NCBI GenBank assembly: GCA_944326365.1
Contig: CALVDR010000015.1
Span: 1 to 58,279 of the forward strand
Source: an uncultured Bacteroidales bacterium
GTDB taxonomy: Bacteria > Bacteroidota > Bacteroidia > Bacteroidales > UBA932
Direction of reading: 5' to 3'
DNA length: 58,279 nt
This document shows positions 17,972-26,806 of this stretch, one piece after another (position 1 is the first letter of the stretch; the number at the start of each line of letters is the position of its first letter). The notes beneath the pieces are model-generated. The model ran no database searches, was not told the origin of the DNA, and worked only from the letters and a program-made list of their open reading frames with translations. Both the position numbers and the translations under genes were made by a program.

Positions 17972-19528
17972 ATGAAAAAGACTTTATTTGTTCCTGTTCT
18001 GGCTATGGCCGCCGCGCTGTCTGTCAGCTGCAGCAAGGAAGAAACCGAGGGTGTGGAAAACGGTCCTGTAAATGGCGGCGAGGCAGCTCTTTTCGCACCT
18101 CAGTCAGTGATCAGCGCTTCGTCTGCAGCCACGAAGACTGCTCTGGACGGTGTCAATATCCATTGGGAAGAAGGTGATGCCATCACTCTGTTCGGCGAAA
18201 ACGGTGCTTCTGTGAAATATACTCTGACAGAAGGTGCCGGTGCTACTGTCGGTACGTTCGAGGCGGAAGGCGAACTCCCTGCCCAGGTCCAGGCTTATGC
18301 GGTTTATCCTGCAGTCGCTGAGGGTGTAACCCTAAGTGAGGATAAGGTCGCAGTTTCAGTCGCAGCCGAGCAGACCTACAATGCAGCCGGCTTCCCGGCC
18401 GAATACCCTATGGCAGCCGTCACCTCCGACGGACAGAACTTCCTGTTCGAGAACCTCGCTACAGTGCTGAGCCTTCCTTTGCAGGGTGATGCAGTCGTAC
18501 GCTCGATAAGCATCGAGGCCGTAGGCGGTGAAGGCCTTGCAGGTGCTGCAACAGTGGATTTCTCCGGTGCAACTCCTGTCCTCTCGGCCGGCAACTCCGC
18601 CACAGTCACATTGGATTGCGGCGAATCTGGAGTACAGATTTCGGAAGATGCCGCCACCGTATTCAATTTTGTCGTTATTCCGGGTGAATATACCCAGGGT
18701 TTCAAAGTAACTGTGAATGAAACCAACGGCAACTCCACTGTCAAGACTACAGGCGGTAATGCCATGACTTTGCAGGCCGGTTCTATCTTCAAGATCAAGT
18801 CCGCCCTTCCAGTAGTGACCCCGCAGGGCTGGAATATTTATGGTACTATTACAGGAGGAGAAGGTACATGGATTGAACTTCAAGGTGGTCATGGCGCATA
18901 TTATTGTTCAAACGTTCTTGCAGCAGAAGGCCATAATGAATTCAATATCCGCTATGCAGATGATGAGAACCAGATATTTGGTATCGGTTATGGTGATCAG
19001 CAGTCCACAAATGTACCTGAATTGATACCATACGGTACATATCTAGGGCAGGACGGTGTTCTTAATCTTGCTCCAAGCGAAATCGGTTATGACATATATT
19101 TTATAGAAGATACCAAGAAAGTTATCATTACTGAAACCGGAACAGCTGCACTCAGTGTGATTGGCAATATAAACAATACTCCATATAATACAGATTTTCC
19201 TATGGTTGTGGAGAATGGATGGCTCGTTGCTAAAGGCATTGAATTTACAGGAAATATCTTCAAGATTAGGACAACCGGGAAGTGGAATGAGAATGGCAGT
19301 TTTAATATAGGTGCCCCAAATGAAGGTGATGAGATTGCTGTAGGAGGCTCTTTCAAAGCATGGAGTCATACCGATACTAAAGATATAACAGTTACCGGAA
19401 CTGAAGCCGGTAAGAAATATGATATTTACGTTGACATGAAAAAGCATGACCCTGACAACAGTACCGATAACATGACAGTTTGGGTAATGCCGTCAGGCCA
19501 GACTCCTGATGATGTCATAGCAGAATAG
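17972..19528 (+). CDS. Fimbrillin-like lipoprotein fused to two SusE/SusF-type modules
   Basis: A 518-residue lipoprotein from the ATG at 17972 (MKKTLFVPV; a GTG at 17966 is also in frame), lipobox V-S-C at residue 20. Residues about 45-280 resemble the fimbrillin/Mfa-like family: TKTALDGVNIHWEEGDAITL, then a YAVYPA strand and a VIPGEY strand. From about residue 285 the sequence changes to two modules like those of the SusE-type protein upstream: WNIYGTITG, FNIRYADD, YDIYFIEDTKKVII, then LSVIGNI, FKIRTTGKW, YDIYVDM, ending MPSGQTPDD, which mirrors the NDGRTPEEL end of the SusE protein. The module DNA (about 18825-19528) is visibly richer in A and T than the fimbrillin part. A role as surface glucan binder is inferred. 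Confidence 0.78.
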   Translation: MKKTLFVPVLAMAAALSVSCSKEETEGVENGPVNGGEAALFAPQSVISASSAATKTALDGVNIHWEEGDAITLFGENGASVKYTLTEGAGATVGTFEAEGELPAQVQAYAVYPAVAEGVTLSEDKVAVSVAAEQTYNAAGFPAEYPMAAVTSDGQNFLFENLATVLSLPLQGDAVVRSISIEAVGGEGLAGAATVDFSGATPVLSAGNSATVTLDCGESGVQISEDAATVFNFVVIPGEYTQGFKVTVNETNGNSTVKTTGGNAMTLQAGSIFKIKSALPVVTPQGWNIYGTITGGEGTWIELQGGHGAYYCSNVLAAEGHNEFNIRYADDENQIFGIGYGDQQSTNVPELIPYGTYLGQDGVLNLAPSEIGYDIYFIEDTKKVIITETGTAALSVIGNINNTPYNTDFPMVVENGWLVAKGIEFTGNIFKIRTTGKWNENGSFNIGAPNEGDEIAVGGSFKAWSHTDTKDITVTGTEAGKKYDIYVDMKKHDPDNSTDNMTVWVMPSGQTPDDVIAE

Positions 19529-19550
19529 TTCTGACACTATTTTAACGAAC

Positions 19551-19604
19551 TAAGGCAGCATTTATTTCCGGGCCTTTTCCGGCCCGGAAAAAATGACTGC
19601 CTTA
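19551..19604. terminator. Bidirectional terminator between the starch locus and the DMT transporter
   Basis: An inner perfect 10-bp stem (TTTCCGGGCC at 19565-19574, GGCCCGGAAA at 19581-19590) with a 6-nt loop is flanked by a second complementary pair TAAGGCAG (19551-19558) and CTGCCTTA (19597-19604). T and A runs flank the inner stem on either side. It lies between convergent genes ending at 19528 and 19625. Confidence 0.85.
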
Positions 19605-19624
19605 GTCCTTGTTTATAGCGTAAA

Positions 19625-20545
19625 TTACCTCGAACCGAGCCAGATGAAGACCATGCCGACCAGAATCAGAGCCAGGTCCAGCGCCTTTGCCTTCAGATTC
19701 TTCTCGTGGAAAATCAATACACCGCAGATGAACGATACTATCACTGACCCCCTGCGAATCAGTGAAACGACTGAGATCATCGAATCCTCCTGGTTCAGGG
19801 CTGTCAGATATGAAAAATCGGCAGCAGAAATGAAGATTGATATCAACGGAATCGCCCAGCTCCAATGAAATGGAGTAGTACTTTTCCTGTGAGGATACCA
19901 GAGTATCCCTACAATGATCCCCATCATAAGCATCTGGTAGAAATTGTACCATCCCTGCACGAACATCGGACTGAGTTCGGTCATGATATACTTGTCGTAC
20001 AGTCCGCTCACGGCACCTACTATTGCAGCTATGGCCACGAACATTATCCATTTGTTGTGCGTGAAGTCCACTGACTCCTTTTTGCTGGAACGGCTGAGCA
20101 TGAACAGGGAAATGATTGCCAGAATTACACCTGTCCACTGGCACCAGTTGAGACGTTCTCCGAAAATGAGCATTGCACCGACCAGCACCATCACAGGTCT
20201 GGTCGCATTTATGGGACCGACTATGGTGATGGGCAGGTGTTTGAGCCCGAAATATCCGAAAATCCATGAAGTCAGGACGATCAGCGACTTGATGATGACC
20301 AGAAAGTGAGCGTGAAGCAGGCTCCCTTCCTGATGTCCCGAAAACGGTGCAGGGTCGAGCGCCGTCCCTGCAAACCATCCGCTCCCCAAGATGCTGTCCA
20401 GAATGAACGGAGCGAAAATCAGAGTGGAAAAAACAGTATTCAAAAGCAGCACTGGAAGAACTGCATTGTCTTTCAGTGCTGACTTCTTTGATGCATCATA
20501 TACGCCTAAAAGCGCTGCAGATACAAACGCGAGTAAAAGCCACAT
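19625..20545 (-). CDS. DMT-superfamily (EamA-like) membrane transporter
   Basis: A 306-residue inner-membrane protein with about ten hydrophobic helices in two EamA-like halves. The first half starts MWLLLAFVSAALLGVYDAS and includes TIVGPINATRPVMVLVGA. The second starts at about residue 170 (WIMFVAIAAIVGAVSGLYDK) and ends with ALILVGMVFIWLGSR. This is the length and repeat pattern of drug/metabolite exporters. The substrate cannot be inferred. It is followed upstream on the same strand by slyD with a 6-nt gap, so the two are probably co-transcribed from the slyD side. Confidence 0.85.
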   Translation of the reverse strand: MWLLLAFVSAALLGVYDASKKSALKDNAVLPVLLLNTVFSTLIFAPFILDSILGSGWFAGTALDPAPFSGHQEGSLLHAHFLVIIKSLIVLTSWIFGYFGLKHLPITIVGPINATRPVMVLVGAMLIFGERLNWCQWTGVILAIISLFMLSRSSKKESVDFTHNKWIMFVAIAAIVGAVSGLYDKYIMTELSPMFVQGWYNFYQMLMMGIIVGILWYPHRKSTTPFHWSWAIPLISIFISAADFSYLTALNQEDSMISVVSLIRRGSVIVSFICGVLIFHEKNLKAKALDLALILVGMVFIWLGSR

Positions 20546-20551
20546 TCTCTG

Positions 20552-21274
20552 CTATTTGTCTTTTTCCCCGTGGCAGCAGCCGCCTTCGTGATGTCCTTCA
20601 CCATGTCCGCAGCAGCCTTCCTTGTGTCCCTCTCCTTCATGGCAGCAACCTTCTCCATGTCCTTCACCCTCATGGCAGCAGCCGCCTTCGTGATGGCCCT
20701 CGCCATGACCGCAGCACCCGTCACCGTCACCATGGCAGCCGCCTTCGTGGCCGCAGCCTTCTCCATGTCCGCCGCCGCAGTGGCACTGATGCACATTTTC
20801 GCCATGCAGACCCTCTTTCAGCTCTTTCTCGGTAGCCTCACGCACGGAGACGATCTCACCGGAAAAATTCAGAGTCTTTCCTGCCATAGGAGAATTCAGG
20901 TCCATCTTTACGGATTTTTCGCTCACTTCCAGCACCTTGCCTGGAATGACCTGTCCTCTCCCGTTCAGAAGCGGCACTGTGGTGCCAGGCACCAGCAGGT
21001 CTTCCTGAATCTGTCCGTTCACCTCGAACGCCTCTTTTGGCAGGTCTATGATGCGGTCGGGATCCACTTCGCCATATCCTTCGGCAGGAGTCAGGGTGAA
21101 ACTGAATTTTCCTCCCGGTTCCAGTCCCTCGACATTTTTCTCGAATTTCTCCAGAAGCATTCCGGTACCGTGGATATAGTCCAGAGGCCTTTCCTTGGTG
21201 GTCTTGTCAGCTACTTCGCCGTCCACTACGAGTTCGTAGCAGAGTTCGACGACCTTGTTCTTTTCAATCTTCAT
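20552..21274 (-). CDS. slyD: FKBP-type peptidyl-prolyl isomerase, SlyD-like, with long His/Cys-rich tail
   Basis: A 240-residue cytoplasmic protein. Residues 1 to about 75 and 125-150 form the FKBP domain (VVELCYEL, PLDYIHGTG, GYGEVDPDRI), interrupted by the insert-in-flap chaperone domain (about 70-125). Residues about 156-240 are a tail built almost only of Gly, His, Glu and Cys, with the 16-residue unit GCCGHGEGHHEGGCCH occurring twice and related units between. SlyD tails bind nickel and other metals and support hydrogenase or urease maturation in other bacteria; no such genes occur here. The minus-strand -7 box TATCTTTG lies at 21348-21341, ahead of the ATG. The tail DNA is an imperfect tandem repeat. 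Confidence 0.93.
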   Translation of the reverse strand: MKIEKNKVVELCYELVVDGEVADKTTKERPLDYIHGTGMLLEKFEKNVEGLEPGGKFSFTLTPAEGYGEVDPDRIIDLPKEAFEVNGQIQEDLLVPGTTVPLLNGRGQVIPGKVLEVSEKSVKMDLNSPMAGKTLNFSGEIVSVREATEKELKEGLHGENVHQCHCGGGHGEGCGHEGGCHGDGDGCCGHGEGHHEGGCCHEGEGHGEGCCHEGEGHKEGCCGHGEGHHEGGCCHGEKDK

Positions 21275-21363
21275 AATATATTGTGTTTGATTTTTCTGCG
21301 GCTATTCGGCCGATATTGCCGGCCTGTCAGTTAAGGTCGGCAAAGATAGAATATTTTTCCCAA

Positions 21364-22833
21364 TCATGCGCTGAAAAATACATCCGCGAAACACAGGCTC
21401 GGAATCTGCCATCTTGTGCACGGGCGTGCATCGTTGCCGGCAGCCTTCAGGTTGTTCCACAGTTCCGTCATGTTCCCGGTGATCACCATTTCCCTGATCG
21501 GATGCGTGATTTTTCCGTTCCTGAATGCAAAGCCTTCTATACCGTATGAGAAATTCCCGGTGGTAGGGTTGCAGTTCCCTCCGTTGAAACCGGTGACATA
21601 GATGCCTGAGCCGCATTCCGAGATCATTTCAGCTGCACCGAACCGTCCTTGCAGGACACTGCCATCAGAGCATATCCCTGCAGAATAAGGGAGGACCACA
21701 GGTCTCGATACTCCCTCGACTGTAGGTTCCATCCCCATTTTCGATGCCATGTAAGTGTTTATGAACCAGGTTTTCACAGTACCTTCCCTGATGATGTCCA
21801 TGTCGTGGGTCGCTACGCCTTCCGTATCGAAGAACCTTGTCCCGGGTTTCCCGGGAGTCCTGGCCAGGTCCACGAGAGTGAACCCGTCGCAGAAGACTTT
21901 CTTCCCCAGCGAATCTTTCAGAAACGAGCTCTCCTGCTGTATGGATGCAGCATTCAGGGCGGAAATCACAGGAGAAATCAGCCTCGAACTTACTGACCTG
22001 TCCACGACCATATTTAATGTCCCGCCACTGTGCCGTTTCGGTCCTATCTGGGACAAGGCTTTCTCCAATGCCGTTTCAGAACATTTACCTTTCTGCAGTC
22101 CAGCCAGAAAAGGGGAGGAATCCCACCAGTAGCCGGAGTATTTTTTCCCGTCAGACTCTATGGTGATTTCCGAGCATATGGCGAAAGAGGTCTCCGTGTG
22201 TCTGCCGCGGAATCCGTTGGAGTCAGCCGTGAAGTTGTCATCCACAGAGTCCGAATATTCGCATTCTTCGGATATGACCCTGAACTGACGGTCGCGTAGT
22301 GATCCGGAATCACAAGAAGCATCCGCGTCCTGGAGCGCGGCGTCAGCGGCAATGTTCTTGAAAATGCACTCGTTTTCAGCCAGCTGAAGCCTGTCCTCCG
22401 ATGACATGTCTTCATATGTCCCGTCATACAGTCCGGGTTCCCGTCCGGTAATGGCATCATCTGCAGTTCTGGACAGCTCCGGCAGCCTCCGGTGCCGGTC
22501 TTCCGCCAGCATCCTGACGGAAGCCACGGCCTGCGCCGTGAACCTGTCCAGTTCCGCCTCCTCCAGCATATTCGTGGAGAAAGTCCCGTATTTGCCGTCA
22601 GCGAACACATACAGGAATATGGACCTGTCGGCTGAATGGGCCACCTTGTCCAGTTCGCCGTTCAGCATGCTGTATGAATCCAGCACGCTCTTGCTCAGTG
22701 ACACCCTGACCTGACAGGCACCATGTCTCCGGGCCGCTTCCATGCAGAACAGAGCCAGCGATTTTTCCTTTTCCGATATCAGTCCCGTCAGATTTTTCTC
22801 TTTTTTGCTATTTATTTTCTCTTTTTTATCCAT
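21364..22833 (-). CDS. pmbA: PmbA/TldE-family protein, metalloprotease partner subunit
   Basis: A 489-residue protein of the PmbA/TldD family. The HExxxH zinc motif seen in the neighbouring TldD is absent, which is normal for the PmbA/TldE subunit. Family landmarks include LVDLARTPGKPGTRFFDTEGV, the MVDRSVSS stretch and the C-terminal NPTTGNFSYGIEGFAFRNGK and MVITGN. The N-terminal 20 residues are unusually lysine-rich. In Escherichia coli the TldD-TldE heterodimer degrades unfolded peptides and matures certain ribosomal peptides. The gene begins 11 nt after tldD ends, so the pair is co-transcribed. Confidence 0.88.
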   Translation of the reverse strand: MDKKEKINSKKEKNLTGLISEKEKSLALFCMEAARRHGACQVRVSLSKSVLDSYSMLNGELDKVAHSADRSIFLYVFADGKYGTFSTNMLEEAELDRFTAQAVASVRMLAEDRHRRLPELSRTADDAITGREPGLYDGTYEDMSSEDRLQLAENECIFKNIAADAALQDADASCDSGSLRDRQFRVISEECEYSDSVDDNFTADSNGFRGRHTETSFAICSEITIESDGKKYSGYWWDSSPFLAGLQKGKCSETALEKALSQIGPKRHSGGTLNMVVDRSVSSRLISPVISALNAASIQQESSFLKDSLGKKVFCDGFTLVDLARTPGKPGTRFFDTEGVATHDMDIIREGTVKTWFINTYMASKMGMEPTVEGVSRPVVLPYSAGICSDGSVLQGRFGAAEMISECGSGIYVTGFNGGNCNPTTGNFSYGIEGFAFRNGKITHPIREMVITGNMTELWNNLKAAGNDARPCTRWQIPSLCFADVFFSA

Positions 22834-22844
22834 TTTCTGAAAAA

Positions 22845-24275
22845 TTATTCACCTCCTACTGTCAGACTCCTGACCAGCACCGTAGGAATCCCGCATGACA
22901 CCGGAACATTCTGGTCTTTCCCGCAGGTCCATGTACCGTTGTCCACTCTCAGGTCGTCTGCGACCGCCGTGATGTCAGCCAAAGCCTGGGGACCGTTTCC
23001 GATGATGTTTATATCCTTCACAGGAGCTGTGAGACGTCCGTTTTCGATCATGAAGCCGCTCTTCACATAGAAGGTGAAGTCGCCCTCGCCGATCTTCACC
23101 TGTCCGTTCGAGAACTCGTCCACATAGATTCCCTTCCTTACCGAGGCTATGATGTCGTCCTTCGTGGCTTCGCCGTTTTCCATGTATGTGGCCCTCATGC
23201 GCGGTATGGGGTTGAATCTGAATGATTCCCGCCTTCCGTTGCCGGTAGGCGGGACTCCGTACCAGCGGGCGCTTATCCGGTCGTGAAGATAGGACTCCAG
23301 CACGCCGTCCCTCACCATGTATGTCTTCTGTCCCGGCACGCCTTCGTCATCGTAGTTGCATGCTCCCCGGTTGCCCGGCAGGGTGCCGTCATCCACTATG
23401 CTGATGGACGGATTGCAGACCTGTTTCCCGATCATTCCTGCGAAGACGGACTGGCCTTTCCTGTTGAAATCGGCTTCGAATGCGTGTCCCATCGCTTCGT
23501 GCAGGAGTATGCCCGATGCCCCTGCTCCCATCACCACAGGCATTTTACCTCCTTTGGGTCTGACGGCCTGAAAACGGGCATCTATGCCTGACACCGCTTC
23601 TTCAGCCATCTCTTCCAGCAGCTTGTCGGTGATCATTTCAGCCCCTGTCCTGAAACTCCTCGATGAAGTCTTGTTTTCGTTCTGTCCGTTCTCTGAAAAT
23701 ATTACCGAGACGACGATGCTGCCCATCGGCCTGAAATCGCAGGTGAGTTCTCCGAAAGAATTGTACATCATGATGTCGCTTTCGGACCATGCCAGTCTGG
23801 CTATGACTTTCACTGCACGGCTGTCGCGGGTCAGGATCATGGATTCCAGTTTCTTGAGTATGGGAATGAAAGCCGGAGCTTCGCTGTCGCTCCACATCTT
23901 TCCAGCATGATAATAAGTGTCCTGCCTGTGACATGGCCCCGATCCTTTAATTCTGTAAGAATGCCCGTCAGGCATGACATTGGCCTGCGCGATCTGGGCG
24001 GCAGCCCTGGCGGCGCAGAGCATATCAGGCATTTCGGTATTTTCGGAGTACGCATATCCTGTCTTGTCACCCTTCAGGACCCGGATTCCGACACCATAGT
24101 CGATGTGGAATCCTCCGGAGGACACTTCATGGTCCCTCAGCAGCAGGTCATTGTATACCGTATGTTCGAAATAGAGGTCGGCAAAGTCGCCTCCCTGTGA
24201 AAGTGAAGTCCCGGCCAGCTGTTCTAGCTGCGGGACAGTCACGTGAAATCTGTTCAGAAAATATTGTGTTTCCAT
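22845..24275 (-). CDS. tldD: TldD-family zinc metalloprotease
   Basis: A 476-residue protein from the ATG at 24275 (METQYFLNRF). That start gives the usual 30 residues before the FADLYFE strand. An upstream ATG at 24338, overlapping the stop of the previous gene as TGATG, would add 21 residues and remains possible. The zinc motif HEAMGH lies at residues 259-264, in GILLHEAMGHAFEADF, and the C-terminal Cys of NGTWTCGKDQ matches the third zinc ligand position of the family. It pairs with the PmbA-like protein encoded next. The substrate in this organism is unknown. Confidence 0.9.
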   Translation of the reverse strand: METQYFLNRFHVTVPQLEQLAGTSLSQGGDFADLYFEHTVYNDLLLRDHEVSSGGFHIDYGVGIRVLKGDKTGYAYSENTEMPDMLCAARAAAQIAQANVMPDGHSYRIKGSGPCHRQDTYYHAGKMWSDSEAPAFIPILKKLESMILTRDSRAVKVIARLAWSESDIMMYNSFGELTCDFRPMGSIVVSVIFSENGQNENKTSSRSFRTGAEMITDKLLEEMAEEAVSGIDARFQAVRPKGGKMPVVMGAGASGILLHEAMGHAFEADFNRKGQSVFAGMIGKQVCNPSISIVDDGTLPGNRGACNYDDEGVPGQKTYMVRDGVLESYLHDRISARWYGVPPTGNGRRESFRFNPIPRMRATYMENGEATKDDIIASVRKGIYVDEFSNGQVKIGEGDFTFYVKSGFMIENGRLTAPVKDINIIGNGPQALADITAVADDLRVDNGTWTCGKDQNVPVSCGIPTVLVRSLTVGGE

Positions 24276-24337
24276 TCTATCCTTGGTATAACGTCTGCCC
24301 GACGGATTGTCCTTCACGGCACCAGTCCTGAATGACA

Positions 24338-24949
24338 TCAGTCCCCGGAGGGTTTCCCGTCCTTCTCTTCCGGTCCGATCATCGCCGATTCCCTGATCCT
24401 GTCGTAGGTTTCGTGGTCCTTTATGACCGTCACGTCATCCTTGTATCCTTCGGCGATGACCCTGAACGGCACCTTGGAATTGTCAGCCAGAATCCAGCGG
24501 TCGCACAGAGGTGCGTAATCCTTGAAGAAATAGCTGAGTCCTACCCGGTATCTGCGGCGGACAGTTTCTTCCGGAATATTGTGTCCTCCTGCGGCGACTC
24601 TGGCTTTTACCCTGGCTACGGCCAGATCCGGAGAATTGAGCCAGAAATACAGCAGGGTGACCGTATATCCTTCTGCCTGGGCGTCCGCCACCATTTTCAG
24701 AAGGCTTCTGGTAGCCAGAGTGGTCTCTATGCTGAAATCTTCTTTCCTTTTAAGCAGGTATCTTATCCTGAGCAGCATGAGACGGCTTGCCTGAACGGCT
24801 ACTGATCCGGGATCGAACGGTGAAAGTCCTTTTGCGAATTCGTCCGAATTCACGTACTGGCTGCATTCGAGCATTTCCGGCAGCAACGTGTATGAAGCCG
24901 TGGTCTTTCCGGCTCCGTTGCATCCTGATATTATGAACATTCTCGGCAT
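24338..24949 (-). CDS. Zeta-toxin-like P-loop kinase
   Basis: A 203-residue protein with an N-terminal Walker A motif GCNGAGKTT (residues 9-17), a substrate segment YVNSDEFAKGLSPFDP and a basic region (VKARVAAGG, ETVRRRYRVGL) typical of the zeta-toxin/small-molecule kinase family. Classical zeta toxins phosphorylate UDP-sugars and are paired with an epsilon antitoxin; no small antitoxin gene lies beside this one. It is packed into a run of housekeeping genes, 12 nt after the TIGR02757 gene and 62 nt (or an overlapping codon) before tldD. A metabolic or stress kinase is as likely as a toxin. Confidence 0.8.
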   Translation of the reverse strand: MPRMFIISGCNGAGKTTASYTLLPEMLECSQYVNSDEFAKGLSPFDPGSVAVQASRLMLLRIRYLLKRKEDFSIETTLATRSLLKMVADAQAEGYTVTLLYFWLNSPDLAVARVKARVAAGGHNIPEETVRRRYRVGLSYFFKDYAPLCDRWILADNSKVPFRVIAEGYKDDVTVIKDHETYDRIRESAMIGPEEKDGKPSGD

Positions 24950-24961
24950 GGCAGTGTCGTT

Positions 24962-25669
24962 TTATGCTTCTTCCTGACGGTACAGGCCATAGCCGAAGAG
25001 GGCGAAGTCCCCCTTGCACGGGTCATCAGGGAAGATTTCCCTGAATGCATCGGTTATTTCCTGCACTGTGCGGATGTCTTTCTGTTTTCTGGATGTGAGC
25101 CCCAGGCTTGCGGCCATCTCGTAGACGTGGACATCGAGAGGTATGAGAAGCGAGCTTTTGCCGGTGTGTTTCCATACTCCGAGATCCACTTTCCCGTCAT
25201 CCCTGACCATCCATCTGCGCATCATGTTTATCTTTTTGTTCGGGGCCCTGAGGTCTTCCTTCTGTCCGAATACCTGTGTGCGTATCTGCTGGCAGTCAAG
25301 GTTTTCGAGGCTGTCAGTATGCGAGTATATGTCGCGGAGATTCCTGCATATCATGGCGAATTCGCTCCATTTCACAGTCCTGTGCAGACTGGAATTGTCA
25401 TCCCTGTATTCTCCTGCCATGACATATTCATATGGTTTCCAGGACATTTCGTCCAGGGCTCTTGTACAGTCCCTCACTATCATGGAGCGTCTTCCCCATG
25501 CCAGATGGGCGGCGATGAGAGCAGCTATTTCCACATCTGCCAGGCGGTACGTGTTTCCGGGTCCGGAGACAAAGTGTTTCGGGAAGATGACGGGGTCTTC
25601 CTGGAAGTATTGCGGGTCGTTGTATTTCTCGGCCCATGCCATGAGCCTGTCTCTCATCTTTTCGTCCAT
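24962..25669 (-). CDS. TIGR02757/DUF2400 family protein
   Basis: A 235-residue protein from the ATG at 25669 (MDEKMRDRLMAW; a TTG two codons earlier is also open). It matches the widespread Bacteroidetes family TIGR02757 by the segments DPVIFPKHF, ALIAAHLAWGRRSMI, MMRRWMVRDDGKVDLGVWK and LIPLDVHVYEMAASLGLTSRK. The last elements resemble the helical core of HhH-GPD DNA glycosylases; this is suggestive only and no function is established. A minus-strand -7 box TAAATTTG lies just upstream, near 25718. Confidence 0.85.
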   Translation of the reverse strand: MDEKMRDRLMAWAEKYNDPQYFQEDPVIFPKHFVSGPGNTYRLADVEIAALIAAHLAWGRRSMIVRDCTRALDEMSWKPYEYVMAGEYRDDNSSLHRTVKWSEFAMICRNLRDIYSHTDSLENLDCQQIRTQVFGQKEDLRAPNKKINMMRRWMVRDDGKVDLGVWKHTGKSSLLIPLDVHVYEMAASLGLTSRKQKDIRTVQEITDAFREIFPDDPCKGDFALFGYGLYRQEEA

Positions 25670-25772
25670 AGTCAAAGTGTCATTCTTCTTGAATTCTTCC
25701 TCTGTCGGACAAATTTAGCAGTAATTTCACTAACTCAGTTTCACTAAATGAAAAATTTGGTAAATTTACGTT

Positions 25773-26741
25773 ATGGATTATGATATTTCAGGACAGCGGA
25801 TCGATGAGCGGATGGTCCGTGCGATGTTTACGCGCCGGGAGCGGAATGCCCACAAGGGGCATTTCGGGCATGCCTTGCTGGTCGCAGGCCAGCGCGGCAT
25901 GCTCGGAGCCGCCCTCCTGGCGACAGGGGCGGCTCTCCGCTCCGGCTGCGGCCTCGTCACCGCGCACATCCCTGCGGACGAGAGGCTTGCAGTCCACATC
26001 CTTCATCCGTCGGCCATCCTGAGTCTTGACCCCGACATCTGTTTCTCGGAACTTCCTTCAGACATGACCAGGTACACAGCCGTGGGAGCAGGCCCGGGTC
26101 TGGGCCAGTCGGAAAAGACTGCCTCCGCCCTGCTCGGACTCATGAAAGCCGGCCTGCCCATGGTTCTGGATGCGGATGCCCTGAATCTGATATCCTCCCA
26201 TCCGGACTTCTTCGCGCACATCCCGCATGGCTCGGTCCTCACCCCTCATATAGGCGAACTCCGCCGCCTGCTCCGTTCTGCTCTGACTGCTTCTGTCATC
26301 CGATGTCCGGAACTATCCGTTTCAGACTGGAAATCCGATGATGGCAGGATTCACGGCGTCTGTGCCGATGCGGTTTGCGGACATGCCGGCCAGGCGGAAC
26401 CGGACCAGGTATGGCAGACAGAAGAAGAGAAAACCGCGTTGGTGGAAAGTCTTGCCGCCGCCACAGGTGCCGTGGTCGTGGTCAAAGGCTGGCACACCAT
26501 GGTCTGCTCTCCGGACGGTACATTGAAATTCAATACCACCGGGAATCCCGGCATGGCGAAAGGAGGCAGCGGCGATGTCCTGACGGGGCTGGTTACAGGC
26601 CTGCTGGCCCGCGGTTTCACTGCGGCTGATGCAGCTGCAGCCGGTGTGTGGATTCATGGCCATGCCGGAGACAGTGCCGCAGCCCTTATCGGCGAAGAAT
26701 CCATGAACGCCTCCGACATCCTTGCCCATATCCGGATCTGA
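25773..26741 (+). CDS. nnrD: ADP-dependent NAD(P)H-hydrate dehydratase
   Basis: A 322-residue metabolite-repair enzyme that dehydrates damaged NAD(P)H hydrates using ADP. The ribokinase-like signature is complete: HFGHALLVAGQRGMLGAALL near the N-terminus, VLDADALNLI, SVLTPHIGELRRLL, VVVKGWHTMV and NTTGNPGMAKGGSGDVLTGL. The NnrE epimerase domain, often fused in front, is missing, so this is the dehydratase domain alone. A hydrophilic insert at about residues 175-225 (Cys/His-containing, MGDGRIH-like region) lengthens it beyond the usual 280 residues. It is divergent from the TIGR02757 gene. Confidence 0.93.
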   Translation: MDYDISGQRIDERMVRAMFTRRERNAHKGHFGHALLVAGQRGMLGAALLATGAALRSGCGLVTAHIPADERLAVHILHPSAILSLDPDICFSELPSDMTRYTAVGAGPGLGQSEKTASALLGLMKAGLPMVLDADALNLISSHPDFFAHIPHGSVLTPHIGELRRLLRSALTASVIRCPELSVSDWKSDDGRIHGVCADAVCGHAGQAEPDQVWQTEEEKTALVESLAAATGAVVVVKGWHTMVCSPDGTLKFNTTGNPGMAKGGSGDVLTGLVTGLLARGFTAADAAAAGVWIHGHAGDSAAALIGEESMNASDILAHIRI

Positions 26742-26806
26742 CAAAGCCGTGATTGAAGAACTTGTCTTTTAACCGCTCCGACATCGGCCCTGATGGAGTC
26801 GCGAAC

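Noticed and set aside
17789..24275. Functional link between the 50-residue peptide and the TldD/PmbA protease as a ribosomal-peptide pathway
   Set aside because: The genes are more than 3 kb apart, on opposite strands and separated by a terminator. No modification enzymes are present.
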